Assembly: GCA_037179515.1 (NCBI GenBank)
Contig: JAXCGZ010003807.1
Location: 118,501 to 182,500 of the forward strand
Source of the DNA: Halocaridina rubra
Lineage: Eukaryota; Arthropoda; Malacostraca; Decapoda; Atyidae
Reading direction: 5' to 3'
Length of the DNA stretch: 64,000 bases
Shown here: one piece after another, positions 36,301-44,814 of the stretch
Layout of the letters: each line of letters starts with the position of its first letter
Position numbering within the stretch: position 1 is the stretch's first letter
Notes under the pieces: model-generated
Databases searched by the model: none
Told to the model about the DNA's origin: nothing
The model's input: only the letters and a program-made list of their open reading frames with translations
Translations under genes and position numbers: made by a program

Positions 36301-39300
36301 TTGGAGTAATCACATAATCCAAATTTCTAAATCTTCATCCAAAAAATTGGGTGTTTTGTTTCGTTTTCGTCATTACTTTTTCTCTTTACAGTTACTTAAA
36401 ATTTATAAAGGTCTTATCCGTCCCTGTTTAGAATACTGCTCACACATCTAGGGAGCTTTTTCTTATACTTATCTCCTTGATAGGGTTGAATCTAAGGAAG
36501 TCAGACCCATTAATGATCCTTCTCTTACTTCTAATCTGGATTCTCTCTCTCTACGCCATAGGGTATCTTCCCTTTCTATTTTCTATCGCTACTACTTCCA
36601 TTGCTGCTCTAACGAGTTGGCGAGTTGCATCCCTCCCCCACTCGCCAAGCGGCCTCTTCTCACGGGTACTGCGTGGAGATTTGTAGCTCGCGGATTGGTC
36701 GGTGCAACCACTGCTTCTTCCCATCTACCTCCAGACTCTAGAACTCTCTTCCTTCTTCTGTCTTTCCTAATTCTTCTGACCTATCATCCTTCAAAAAGCA
36801 GATCTATCATCATCTCAGGGCCTAGTCCTCCATATATCTGGGTCCTCTGTACTTTGACTGTTTTTTCTGTCTATCGTTTTCCTTTGTGTGACATTACATC
36901 ATCTCTGTCTTGAGCTTAACCTTCTTCTTTTCCTTTGTCTTGGTATTTTCTCGTACCCGGGCCTTTATTAATGAAGGAAGTTTTTGCCTGTCCCGGTGTC
37001 ACTCATATAAAAAAAAAAGTGTGTCCAAACCAACTCAACACACACTGATCTAACATATCCAACAGCTTCATTCCAACACCCATTCTCTGCCTAACATCCT
37101 CATTTTTTACTCTGTCTATTCGAGATACACCAATCATACCTCTCAAACACCTCAACTCCAAAACCTTCAACTTGTTCCTTTCATCCTCTCTTGCATTCCA
37201 AGTCTCTGCTCCATACAATGCTGTCGGCACAATCATACCTTCATATATCCTTCTCTATGCATTCGTTCCCAAATATCTATTTCTCATTACACTATTCAAC
37301 CCATCTACACATTTACTTGCTTCCATCACTCTGTGATTTATCTCTACATCCACTCATCCAGTCCTTGATACATGCGACCCCATATACTTAAAACTCTCAA
37401 CTTCTTCAAGCAACTCCCCATTCACTCCTACAGTCAATCTGCCAACATTAACACTTCTCGTGCTGCTCATGACTTTGCTTTTACCAATATTCACCTGCAA
37501 CTTCCTTCTTTCACACACACTAATAAACTCAGTCACCAAATCAATTCATTCTCAGTATCAGCCACCAGTACAGTATCATCCACAAATAGCAACTGCTTCA
37601 ATTCCCACAACCTTTTATCCTCACCCACTAGTTCCAAGCCTCTGTCTACTACTCTTTCATTTACTTCCCTTACCACTCCATCCATATACACATTAAACAA
37701 CCATGGCGACGTTACACAACCTTGACGTGACCCTACATTCACCTCAAACCAATCACTCATACCATTCCCAACTCTCACACATGCTCTACTATACAAGGAA
37801 AAACTCTTCACCGCATTCAACAAACTTCCACTTATTCCATACAGTCGCAGCACCCTCCACAACCCCTCTCTATCTACCCAGTCATACGCTTTCTCTAAAT
37901 CCCAAAAATGAGTCCCTTCCTTTCTCCAAGAACTTCTCACACACCTGTCTTACCACAAACACCTGATCCACACATCCTCTTCCTCTCCTGAAGCCACACT
38001 GTTCTTCCCCAATAAATCTCTCAGTACCTTTCCTAATTCTCTTGATTAACACTCTTCCATATACCTTACCAGCTGCACTCAACACACTAATTCCCCTAAA
38101 ACTACTACAATCATACTTATCTCCCTTCTCTTTGTAAGGTGGAACTACACATGCCCTCCAATCAATTGGGACCCTCCCTTTCCTGAAACATACATTCAAC
38201 AACCTAACCATCCATTAATTCTACTAATGCCTCCCCACATTTTGACAAGCACGCAGCATGACACCCATCTATCCCTGGTGCTTTTTTACCTGCTTTCGTT
38301 GCTCTCAATGCCAATCGTACCTCCTCTTTTGTTATATCTATCATTCTCATCTCCTAAAATTGGCATTCTCCATTAATTTCCCACATTATTATTATCGAAG
38401 AAAATTTTAATTTTCCAGGACCCAATTTAAGATGATAACAAAAGATTATAGTTTCTGTGCATTTTCAATTGTTTTTATTTTCATTTTACTTCGAAAATAC
38501 TACTTTTGGATATCTTGATCTTCCTCTTGCTGAATAATCAGGAAGAGCTTGAGAATTTATGGCTTTCAGTGGGTTAAAATAAGAAAAACTGACAATTTTT
38601 TGGGGAAATAAAATTCGGAATGTTAACACATCATAAAACCACAGGATAATCATAATGTCAATTATCAGCAAGTGACGGAATATCATGAAGAAATTAGAAA
38701 AAAAATGAAAAACTGTCTAAAACCACTAACAACAATTAGGAAAATTAATAATTTCTTACTTATCTAGGAGTCAATTTACTTAACCAAATATAATCATCAA
38801 TTTCTATGAAATTCGTTTCCTAACTGAGGGGATTTGCCCCCATATTTCCCTTTACCAATTTGACCTCCTTTTCTAATTAGAAGGGTCAAAATATTTTATA
38901 TTCCAAAATACACATACCTTACCCTAAAGGTCTGGTAAAGTGCATACTGTCACACCACCGTGTTGATAACTGACATTATGGTTTTAAGTGGTTTTTTATG
39001 AGTTTTCAAATGATGATATTATGTCAAGTTAAGGGTGTTTAAAAAGAAAACATAAAAAGTTTTATATCTCCTTAAATCACTTTCACCAACAGTTAGGAAA
39101 AAAACTGATACTTAAACGTCATTTCATTGTGTCTTTTAATACCTTTTGTGAAGGTTTATTTTTACAACCTCGGTTAGGAAAAGAGCTCTTGAAAGTTATA
39201 GCAATATTTGGTTTGGTTTGTTGGATTGTTCTCTCCCAGACAACAATCGATTTGATAATGGAAATTATATTTCTTTAGTTGCTCTAGAAAATTTTTAATG

Positions 39301-40611
39301 CTTTAGCAGCAACAATATTTGGGATTATGAAAGTGAATAAAACCATAGATTTTCAACGTTTTGTATTTTCCATAATTTCACTGACAAAGTGCTAGATTTT
39401 TATATGGTTCCCCCTGCAAAACGTTAAGTGATAGAAACTCTTTCCTGTGTCTCCTTTTGCTGCTTTCAACACTTTGCAAGCTCTTTCCGTTTATATGTAC
39501 AGTATTATATTCATAAAACATTCTATATTTGTTCCCTGTTAAAATTGCTAGTTTTAGTATTTTTTTTTTTTTTCAAACAAAAACTCTCATTCTCTCTTCC
39601 ATTACTGATGGAGGTAAATCTTTACCAATGCACCCATTTCCCTTTGGAGGTGAAATTAAATTTTTCTTAAGGTCTAGAACAGGGGTGGCCAGAATTTTGG
39701 ATTCCGAGATCTACTCTAAAGACTGAAACTCTTTTACGATCTACCATACTACATAATGAAGATTCAGTTTAATGTCTCGAACTCCCTTTTCTACTAAGGG
39801 CTAGGACGGATGCCTTCTTGCGAAGGACTTGTTTTGGCATGTGCAATCGTTACCCTGAGTGTATGCCCTTACTAACCTCAGTCCGTGACAGGGAGCAAAC
39901 CCTAACATAAATTTCAACTCAATCCAAGACCTCCTATAAAACTAAATCAATTCCCTGATGGAAATGCAAAAGCAGGATCTATTTTCACCTCAATCCTTTC
40001 CCTCCAATTGGTTCCTGGTTAGAAAACCACTGGTCAGTAACTTAATACCAAAATGACTGCCAGTCTATCAAAGAAGATGAAGACAGGTTCAGTCGCTCTA
40101 GCACAGTTATGTGGTCCAATAAATTCCTGAGTAATGGTTACCAAAGAAAACAATATTCCATGCATGTTCATTAACCTTAGTCACCTAATGCACATGATTA
40201 CTTCACCGTGCCTGGCCAATTACCTACAGGTCAGCATTGCAGGCAAGTATAAATACAGAATGATAATGGGAGACAGAAGAAGGAAGAACTCACCGAAGAT
40301 CTGAAAAACTTAATTTTTAATATCTCCAAAATTACTCAATTGCAACAATTTGCGTGTACAGTATAGAAAACTGGGTATTATAATACCGAGACCTACTTAA
40401 ACCACAAAAAATAGTTGGTAATGACAGGAAGACGGAAGATCTCACAAAATAAATATTGCTATATATGAAGAAAATTAATAACACACAGTTCGAACACACA
40501 AAACAAAATGACAAAAATTCAGTTTGTACACCCATTCTATCTCTGACTAACTTAACCTAACCAAACTAAATTCCAATATGCAACAGTAAAGAACAAAAAC
40601 GAATTTTGACC

Positions 40612-40654
<43 letters not shown>

Positions 40655-41238
40655 TATAATAATAAGGTATTATTTTAAAAGAGGTGATCAAGGGAATATG
40701 AAGTACCCAGCTAGGAAGGACGCGTTCCCCTAGGTTAGGTTAGGACGCACCAAAAATGTTTATTTTTACACACTCTTTTAGTAATTATCTCTTCTAAAAA
40801 TTTACCAATAATAATAATAATAAAAATAATAATAATTATTATTATTATTATTATATTAGAATTATTATTATAATAATATTATAATAATAATAATAATAAC
40901 TATACTATTATTATTATTATTATTATTACACATCAAATATGGGGACTACATTGGCAGTGGTGAATTGGGAAGGGTATCCAGCCTTAATGCCAAAGCCACA
41001 CTCTTGTCTTTGACAACCTCCATATTTAGGAATAATAGTGGCATACAACGAGGATTATTATTATTATTATATTATAAAATACACACATTATACTCACATA
41101 ACCTAAATGGCCTTTAACTGTACAAAGCTACACAATATTACCCAACTCGGGTCAGTAAAAGACACTGCTTAATACTCACCCAAATAATAGAATAACGAAT
41201 GTGATTAAAGTTCTTGGCTTCAAACGTCTCCTAATCAT
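9215..41238 (-). CDS. JTB: JTB homologue (jumping translocation breakpoint protein), four coding exons, whole gene span
   Basis: The four exons on the minus strand are 41238-41180 (59 nt), 22917-22778 (140), 19951-19858 (94) and 9371-9215 (157). They total 450 nt, or 149 residues plus stop. All junctions are GT-AG and the phases match (2, 1, 2). JTB is a small type I membrane protein, known from vertebrates and flies and linked to mitochondrial and cytokinesis functions. Human JTB is 146 residues. The product has an N-terminal hydrophobic signal (about residues 8-20), an ectodomain with C50, C62, C65, C78, C89 and C99, a transmembrane helix (about 112-131) and a short basic tail. Family hallmarks are CWVNEEYDIIDDCQFCN (like human CWLVEEF...EECSPCSNF), CQLTGYRQKVRC (like CGPTGYVEKITC) and RSCERLVWQEELHFWIFE (like KSCRSALMEQRLFWKFE). 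Introns of 18.3, 2.8 and 10.5 kb are packed with transposons. Identification and model are strong. UTRs and promoter are not resolved. Confidence 0.92.
9470..11062 (+). mobile_element. Jockey-type LINE copy B, 5' half (5' UTR, endonuclease, start of RT)
   Basis: The copy begins with the family 5' UTR (GTTACACATCTCTTACAAC near 9499), shared with the 27.5-kb copy. Endonuclease fragments in shifting frames follow: DNIRGLNSNLSSIEHPWV, LLLSETPLSSHASTDPFQIY, LSSCHESLIFSHQHAEVLYT with GDFNV (about 10165-10182), and KADHSVILISLTF. Linker sequence runs to the start of the RT (SSRNVHKVLHSLQ, about 11020-11060). At about 11062 it switches abruptly to an unrelated LINE C-terminus. It has many stops and frameshifts and is dead. 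It lies in JTB intron 3, antisense to the gene. Confidence 0.88.
11063..11825 (+). mobile_element. fragment of another LINE: RT C-terminal region
   Basis: The open stretch 11151-11417 resembles the region after RT motif C in pol-like LINE proteins: NLGIHFHNYMLFHSHIVKV, TGTLMYLSHIKDNFETTTR, and VVKSLALSHIIIA followed by a YGE segment. Downstream are KKLGWLRAVNN and GPTLWNNILVHLKNSFSF, a common LINE C-terminal pattern, with stops in between. An ATT-rich tract follows at 11930-12065, perhaps its tail. The family was not determined. Confidence 0.7.
11826..12100. other. AT-rich spacer with imperfect (ATT)n/(AAT)n
   Basis: Low-complexity ATT/TTA-rich sequence, densest at 11995-12065. No coding signal. 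It may include the 3' tail of the preceding LINE fragment or the edge of an LTR. Confidence 0.4.
12100..12612 (+). mobile_element. probable end of 5' LTR, primer-binding site and leader of a Ty3/Gypsy remnant
   Basis: A poly(A)-like CGTAATAAACTATAA at 12172-12186 is followed by ATATTAACATGGCGAAGTGAG near 12220-12238. The TGGCG just after an ACA is typical of a Gypsy LTR end followed by a primer-binding site. A second similar copy (ATATGGTGCAGTGAGTACTG) lies about 48 bp downstream, so the leader is partly duplicated. The start of the LTR was not located and no 3' LTR was found, so this call rests mainly on position upstream of gag. Confidence 0.4.
13380..15020 (+). mobile_element. non-autonomous Tigger/pogo-like element with TA target duplication
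   Basis: It starts CCTTGTTCGC after TA (13378-13379) and ends GAACAAGGTG before TA (15021-15022). The first 110 bp and last about 370 bp match the element at 33392-36269, including CGCGAAATTG near the left end and TCACTTCTGAGAACCTATCT near the right end, which confirms both boundaries. The interior has no transposase ORF and is dominated by copies of a 180-bp unit. It is nested in the hAT element. Confidence 0.88.
13540..14670 (+). repeat. internal tandem array, about 180-bp unit, five copies (four contiguous)
   Basis: The marker ATGCGATCGAATATTATGAA recurs, with changes, at 13567, 13749, 13929, 14107 and 14540. Spacings are 182, 180, 178 and 433, the last holding about 250 bp of extra sequence (14200-14460). 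Each unit also contains CCTCCTCCTCTTCTACCGCTT and AGGGAAATAGCGTGC. The unit resembles part of the Tigger transposase region at 34750-34850 (SRSDIM-like), so it appears to be an amplified piece of the parent element. Confidence 0.9.
15865..16200 (+). repeat. tandem duplication inside the hAT transposase region
   Basis: A stretch containing AGCTGTTAAATTTATGCTAC and ATTGGTTTTGGGAGTGATAA occurs twice, starting near 15868 and near 16039, about 170 bp apart. The second copy keeps the better frame (GFGSDNCSSMMSTKSGF). The first has diverged (SDNCWSLMGTRRGF) and carries an in-frame stop. Confidence 0.85.
18707..19725. mobile_element. about 1-kb non-coding DNA element with about 45-bp terminal inverted repeats
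   Basis: The left end, GTTCTAAGCATGGAATAAAT and about 25 more bases (through TATCAATGATA), is repeated in inverted form at 19680-19725, ending ATTCCATTCTTAGAAC. The interior has no ORF. It interrupts the Gypsy integrase scrap. No clear target duplication was found, so the superfamily is unassigned. It is a deletion-derivative or MITE-like DNA transposon. Confidence 0.75.
19858..19951 (-). CDS. JTB: JTB coding exon 3 (cysteine and TGY segment)
   Basis: The acceptor is CTTATTTTTCAG and the donor AGGAG|GTAAGA. The 94 nt encode 30 whole codons with VCQLTGYRQKVRC, the counterpart of human ECGPTGYVEKITC. Two bases at each edge join with the neighbouring exons to give Leu67 and Ser98. The exon sits between a TIR element (ends 19725) and a degenerate LINE (from about 20280). 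Confidence 0.93.
20280..21700 (-). mobile_element. degenerate LINE reverse transcriptase (Jockey-like), minus strand
   Basis: Minus-strand translation gives PQGIVLGTLLFIVYSYDMR near 20700-20755 and the catalytic FADD at 20660-20671 (VAFADDATFIQDSEGN). Upstream of these, near 21420-21480, is SLPKRKGSYLAEVFNSQQSD, followed by CMPQACHSKSDVTS, which resembles the segment preceding the RT in abundant arthropod Jockey-like elements. Stops are frequent. This family differs from the 411-3227 family. It lies in JTB intron 2. Confidence 0.75.
21815..22010 (-). mobile_element. mini-LINE: internally deleted Jockey-type element (5' end fused to 3' end)
   Basis: Read on the minus strand it begins with the family 5' leader (CCTACATTAACACCCAATAT, then CGTTACACATCTCTTATTTT). 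After about 100 bp it passes directly to the 3' terminus (GAGCCCAGGCCCGATGAGGG, then GTCCTGGTGTCACAGTCATA) and an A-rich tail. The same architecture recurs at 62715-62890, in shorter form at 42652-42800, and in part at 55925-56025. Confidence 0.8.
22011..22777. other. intron sequence of JTB, nothing recognised
   Basis: No ORF, repeat family or structured RNA was identified between the mini-LINE and JTB exon 2. Confidence 0.45.
22778..22917 (-). CDS. JTB: JTB coding exon 2 (N-terminal ectodomain)
   Basis: The acceptor is TTTTTCTTCCAG and the donor T|GTAAGT. The exon encodes an acidic stretch (FKSEDIEEILAQVGDHD) and then the JTB signature CWVNEEYDIIDDCQFCN, with three of the conserved ectodomain cysteines. 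It starts with one base completing a Gly codon and ends with one base of the next codon. Confidence 0.93.
23738..23963 (-). mobile_element. Jockey-type LINE 3' fragment inserted in the RTE-like LINE
   Basis: A T run (the complement of the A tail) at 23738-23751 is followed by the complement of the family 3' UTR (GTGTGACACCGGGACAGGCA ... GAGATGACGATA). It separates two RT halves of the RTE-like copy, so it inserted later. It is heavily 5'-truncated. Confidence 0.9.
25782..27071. mobile_element. non-autonomous Tigger/pogo-like element with TA duplication, carrying a satellite array
   Basis: The termini CAGTGTTACCCCGGTTATTG and the complementary right end (GGTAACACTG) are flanked by TA at 25780-25781 and 27072-27073. 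Removing the element rejoins the flanking RTE sequence in register. Subterminal GGTTCGCG and TATCGCGG are typical of Tigger-like termini. There is no ORF; about 1 kb of the interior is a tandem array. Confidence 0.9.
25936..26990 (+). repeat. tandem array, 153-160-bp unit, seven copies
   Basis: TGCTTGCTGTTAT recurs at 25951, 26111, 26264, 26417, 26577, 26734 and 26892 (the last as TGCATGCTGT), giving spacings of 160, 153, 153, 160, 157 and 158. Each unit holds AACAGTGCAGGGAGGGTTTA and AATAATTGTAAATGAGTATG. The middle copies are nearly identical, indicating recent expansion or homogenisation, while the outer copies are more diverged. Confidence 0.95.
27401..30830 (+). mobile_element. Jockey-type LINE copy C, near full length, broken frames
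   Basis: The 5' leader includes CATATTTGTTACACATCTCT near 27556. Endonuclease pieces follow: LLLLSETYLSSHASTDPFQI, VVVYIGDFNVHHSEWLHSS (about 28200-28270) and GKPDHSVISISSIF. RT blocks are ASGPDGIPARLLKEFADEL, PKKGDHSIPSNYRPIAL, QYGFRKAKSTGDLLSYL, ALDISKTFDRVWHKVL, and an intact FADD at 29815-29826. C-terminal sequence and the 3' UTR run to about 30820. Several stops (for example at 29160 and 29941) and frameshifts make it inactive. It sits directly next to the 5' end of the RTE-like copy. The exact 5' start between 27401 and 27530 is uncertain. Confidence 0.9.
30831..32835. other. JTB intron 1 sequence, no feature recognised
   Basis: About 2 kb of AT-rich sequence. The few open stretches (for example 31219-31470, minus) lack family resemblance or splice context. 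I see no repeat family. Confidence 0.45.
33600..34690 (+). repeat. tandem array of the transposase first segment, about 210-bp unit, five copies
   Basis: ATGGCCAGTAAA (or a close variant) recurs at 33672, 33880, 34093, 34306 and 34508, giving spacings of 208, 213, 213 and 202. Each unit carries the start codon, the basic N-terminus, most of the helix-turn-helix and upstream TTCAGTTCTTTTATA. Only the last unit runs on into the downstream transposase sequence. Confidence 0.95.
35140..35965 (+). repeat. second internal tandem array, about 210-240-bp unit, four copies
   Basis: GGCAGATAGAGGTTCGTTCT and variants recur near 35206, 35444, 35661 and 35870. Each is followed by TGCTCACCGCCACCAC-type sequence and by GTATAATAGAGTGAGTA. 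The last unit leads into the 3' terminal region shared with the 13380-15020 element. Confidence 0.88.
38371..39675. other. JTB intron 1 sequence, no feature recognised
   Basis: AT-rich, without recognisable repeats or coding signal. Confidence 0.4.
39680..39750 (+). mobile_element. isolated hAT-type terminus
   Basis: CAGGGGTGGCCAGAATTTTG, followed by GAGATCTACTCT and ACGATCTACCATA, is the typical outer end of hAT elements (CAGGGGTGGCCA). No matching inverted end was found nearby, so this is a truncated relic. Confidence 0.5.
40607..41075. repeat. (ATA)n/(ATT)n microsatellite cluster, partly inverted
   Basis: Runs of AAT or ATT units lie at 40613-40662, 40806-40935 and 41055-41075. At 40806-40860, (AAT)n is followed by (ATT)n, so the cluster can fold on itself. 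It lies 0.1-0.6 kb from the JTB donor of exon 1, in intron 1. Confidence 0.9.
41180..41238 (-). CDS. JTB: JTB coding exon 1 (start codon and signal peptide)
   Basis: The ATG is at 41238-41236 (minus strand). The exon encodes MIRRRLKPRTLITFVILLF plus the first two bases of a Gly codon, then a strong donor (GG|GTGAGT). A basic N-terminus followed by a hydrophobic core fits a signal peptide. Phase 2 matches the single leading base of exon 2. It is the least certain exon because signal peptides are not conserved, but phase, length and splice site all agree and give a total length within three residues of human JTB. Confidence 0.8.
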
Positions 41239-41396
41239 TGCCTGCTGATGCTAATCAAAAAATTCAATCTAACAACCCCTCCACTCAATGGCTTTTCGTA
41301 GATTCCCGGTCGTAGTGGTAGCTGATAGACGGGGCAGACCAGGTATTTTAGCCTTTAAAACGGCTCCTTCCATCTAATTGACGATAACCCTTCACA

Positions 41397-41560
41397 GCTT
41401 GTGTGACCGCCGTTGCTGCGTGGTAGCCAACCAACTTTTACTCTTTTGGCGTCAGTTCGAGTCCCGCCACGTGCCTTCGAAATAAGGCACCGATCTAACC
41501 CTTAACAGAATAGGGAGTTCGTGACGTAAAACTGAATCCACTCTTCATAGCTTGTGTTTC
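41397..41560 (+). mobile_element. tRNA-like SINE head
   Basis: GCTGCGTGGTAGCC (box A-like, about 41416) and AGTTCGAGTCCCGCC (a near-perfect box B, about 41454) have tRNA-like spacing and are followed by an unrelated body. It lies about 160 bp upstream of the JTB start codon, on the opposite strand, and so may sit in the JTB promoter or 5' UTR. A degraded tRNA pseudogene is the alternative. Confidence 0.5.
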
Positions 41561-41782
41561 CTTTGATGTAAAAAGAGAATATAGACTACGACGCTTCCTG
41601 ATTTTCTTCGTTTAGCTGCGATAAAGGAATGTATCTTATTTCCTTACATAATATATCCTCCGCATTGTAAGTAAAGTTACTATTTTTTTTAACAAAAGTA
41701 ACATAAAATAGAATAAGACCCCCGTCAGGCCCTAGGCTGGACATCTAGCCCTAATTTCTAAGTACAGTTTGTCCACCATCAT

Positions 41783-41939
41783 AAAGGGGGGTACAGACGA
41801 TCATCATTACTGTCAGTAAAAATACTGTCACTATTCTATTGGTGTGAACTACTACGTCCATATGATGGACACACCGACAGTAATAATGAGAGTACAAGGA
41901 AATACTGTCAGTAATATTGATCGTCTGTTTAGCCCTTAA
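41783..41939. mobile_element. short foldback MITE-like element (about 157 bp)
   Basis: The left arm (AAGGGGGGTACAGACGATCA, then TTACTGTCAGTAAAAATACT) and right arm (AGTAATATTGATCGTCTGTT, then AGCCCTTAAC) are imperfect inverted repeats about 60 bp long around a short centre. No ORF and no clear target duplication. Confidence 0.7.
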
Positions 41940-42049
41940 CGGGGTCTAGTAATAACACAAAACGAGTTGACATGATGTACATCCTTCATAATCCCATTTA
42001 AATCTGTTTCGTCATTTCATATAATTGAAAATGGTTCCCTCGTCAAGAT

Positions 42050-43116
42050 CTGGAAAATGCTCGTCAGTCCTTTCGCAATCCTCCTTTTGGATAGTTCTTC
42101 CTCACTTCCTTCTCGGTACCCCTATTCTTAAACATAACATCCACGATGCTATACTCCATCAACAACACACAGTAGCCATTATTCCCAAGCGGTGACTTAT
42201 ACTTAATTTTATCAGTATTAATAAAGTTATCTGTTAATACTAGATCGAGCATTGATGGCTTATCTCTTTAATTACCCCAATATGCTCTTGGGGAAGAGCC
42301 CTATGCTCGTAACTCCCTGTTTCCAGTTTTTGCTCCCAACACTTACCTTACTTATAATTAAAACTATGAATGCATTTAGCAGGTTAATGTATCCTCACTT
42401 ATTGAATTCCAATTATCACCTGCTTTTACACTAAAACAATACTTTATTTTATCCTGCAAAGAATTTTTATTTAGAAGCTTCTAATTGTGAGCTCTAGTTC
42501 TACATGCACCCATGTCAAAATAAAACTGCCTATACACTGTCACCATAACTGAGATTATGTACCTCTGTCAGCAGCATGTCTCTGAACTTTCTCAAACTTA
42601 TTTATATGGCTCTCCAGGCGTTATTCCAGAAGGGTGCTGCATCTCTTTCTTTTTTTTTTCCTGTGCCCACATCAACACCGAATATTCTTTGGTATTCGTT
42701 ACACATCTCTCATTATCCCTTCACATCTGACAAATCACAACACTCCCCAATTTTCTTTACCTGTCCTGGTGTCATTCATAAAATTTTCATAAGCTTTCGC
42801 TTCACATAACGTTTTGTGAATATATCTGAGGGCCCCCTTTATGTTCACTAAGAAAGAGTAAAATTTACATACATATCAGGAAACAATTTTCCAAAAACAT
42901 TTACCCTAGCACTTTTTCTCTCCCATTTTCTTGGAGGTCCTCTCCTGCTATTAAATACCCAAACTTGGTGTCTTCTTGCATTCTTGGCCATTTTTATTAC
43001 TTTACCTTTTGAATTTTAAGTCTCATTTGCCACTTGTGTTACTTGATATTTAAGTCTTCCTGAACTTCTCTACTACTTTTATTTTGTCATTTACTCTCTT
43101 CACAATCTTTGCATCA
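42050..43116 (-). mobile_element. CR1-like LINE fragments, minus strand, internally deleted
   Basis: Minus-strand 42064-42252 encodes the end of an endonuclease (MLDLVLTDNFINTDKIKY). The stretch 42260-42640 matches the RT C-terminal region of the plus-strand CR1-like copy. The stretch 42840-43116 reads DDAKIVKRVNDKIKVV near its right end, an RT motif C-like sequence. A mini-LINE (42652-42800) sits between the last two blocks. Confidence 0.7.
42652..42800 (+). mobile_element. mini-LINE (Jockey-type 5'/3' fusion)
   Basis: It has the 5' leader (GCCCACATCAACACCGAATA, then CGTTACACATCTCTCATTAT) and then a direct join to the 3' end CCTGTCCTGGTGTCATTCAT. It is shorter than the 21.8- and 62.7-kb copies because the CCAGGCCTGATGAGGGC block is missing. 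Confidence 0.75.
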
Positions 43117-43119
43117 TCA

Positions 43120-43197
<78 letters not shown>

Positions 43198-43226
43198 TAT
43201 TATTATTATTATTATTATTATTATTG
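43117..43226. repeat. (AAT)n then (ATT)n microsatellite
   Basis: About 75 bp of AAT units switch to about 30 bp of ATT units, giving a self-complementary junction near 43197. Confidence 0.97.
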
Positions 43227-43247
43227 TTATTCTCCCCAAACTGTTTT

Positions 43248-43320
43248 CCTTTTTTGATGTCGGCTACCCCCCAATTTAAGGGGGAAACAGCCAAGGTATA
43301 TGTATGTATGTATTATTTGT
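43248..43320 (+). mobile_element. RTE-like LINE 3' terminus fragment
   Basis: TTTTGATGTCGGCTACCCCC, then GGGGGAAACAGCCAAGGTAT and a TATGTATG-type tail, match the 3' end of the RTE-like copy at 23016. The fragment is strongly 5'-truncated. Confidence 0.8.
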
Positions 43321-43429
43321 TGTATACTACATTAGACGTTAAGGTAATTGTTATTTCTTTTGCTTGCAGATTCTTAATTATGGTGTGATTTTGTTGTAGA
43401 ATAAAGCCATTGTTTTATGGTGAGAAACT

Positions 43430-44440
<1,011 letters not shown>

Positions 44441-44814
44441 GTGATATGTTGGTAATCTATCGCATGATCTCTACAAGTGGTATTTTTCTAATGTAAGCGA
44501 TTCACTAAGCGCTAATCATAAATCGAACGACTGGTATTTTTCACATAACTGCTTTGCACTGAGCGCTGATCATATATCGCACGTTCTCTATGACTGGTAT
44601 TTTCACATAGATGTTTACTAATCATATGTAGCACATCATAATTGTTTTTTGGAGATATCACGTGTTTATCAAGCGATAATCATGTAAAGCAAGTTTTCTC
44701 TGATTTGTTTTCAAACTGTTTATTAAACTGTAATCTCATTATGAACAATATTTTTTTTTCAGATATCAGCGATTTATCAAGCACTAATCGTATATACCGC
44801 ACGTTCGCTAGGGC

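Larger units (their letters stand above)
33302..37015 (+). mobile_element. Jockey-type LINE copy D, 3' part, itself split by a Tigger-like element
   Basis: LINE sequence runs from about 33302 (CTTTATCTTCTTCTCCTCTT) to 33391, then resumes at 36272 with TTAGGAATCCATATAGCCTC, exactly as in copy A at 2430-2460. It continues through the RT C-terminus (ILLLLIWILSLYAIGYLPF in one frame) and the 3' UTR to an A tail at 37005-37015. It inserted into the RTE-like copy B, because RTE sequence abuts both sides. Confidence 0.92.
32836..38370 (-). mobile_element. RTE-like LINE copy B, minus strand, split by a Jockey insertion
   Basis: The right piece (37016-38370) encodes, on the minus strand, RT blocks EEQCGFRRGRGCVDQVFVV, SRQGCVTSPWLFNVYMDG and LLFVDDTVLVAD, in which FADD has become FVDD (37576-37587). 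It ends with LDQCVLSWFGHT. The left piece (32836-about 33305) continues with VIGVRSRGRPRMRWMDG and VEQGRVRARARNEWRKI and ends in the 3' terminus (TTGACTCGGCCACCCCCCTT) and a TATATG-type tail. Jockey copy D fills the gap. The endonuclease part is absent. Confidence 0.88.

Noticed and set aside
40332..40535. Hydrophobic minus-strand frame that might have been the JTB signal exon
   Set aside because: No donor in the right phase. The exon at 41180-41238 fits phase, length and splice consensus far better.
41397..41475. Possible functional tRNA gene
   Set aside because: Box B is good, but acceptor and anticodon stems do not pair convincingly and the sequence continues into a non-tRNA body.
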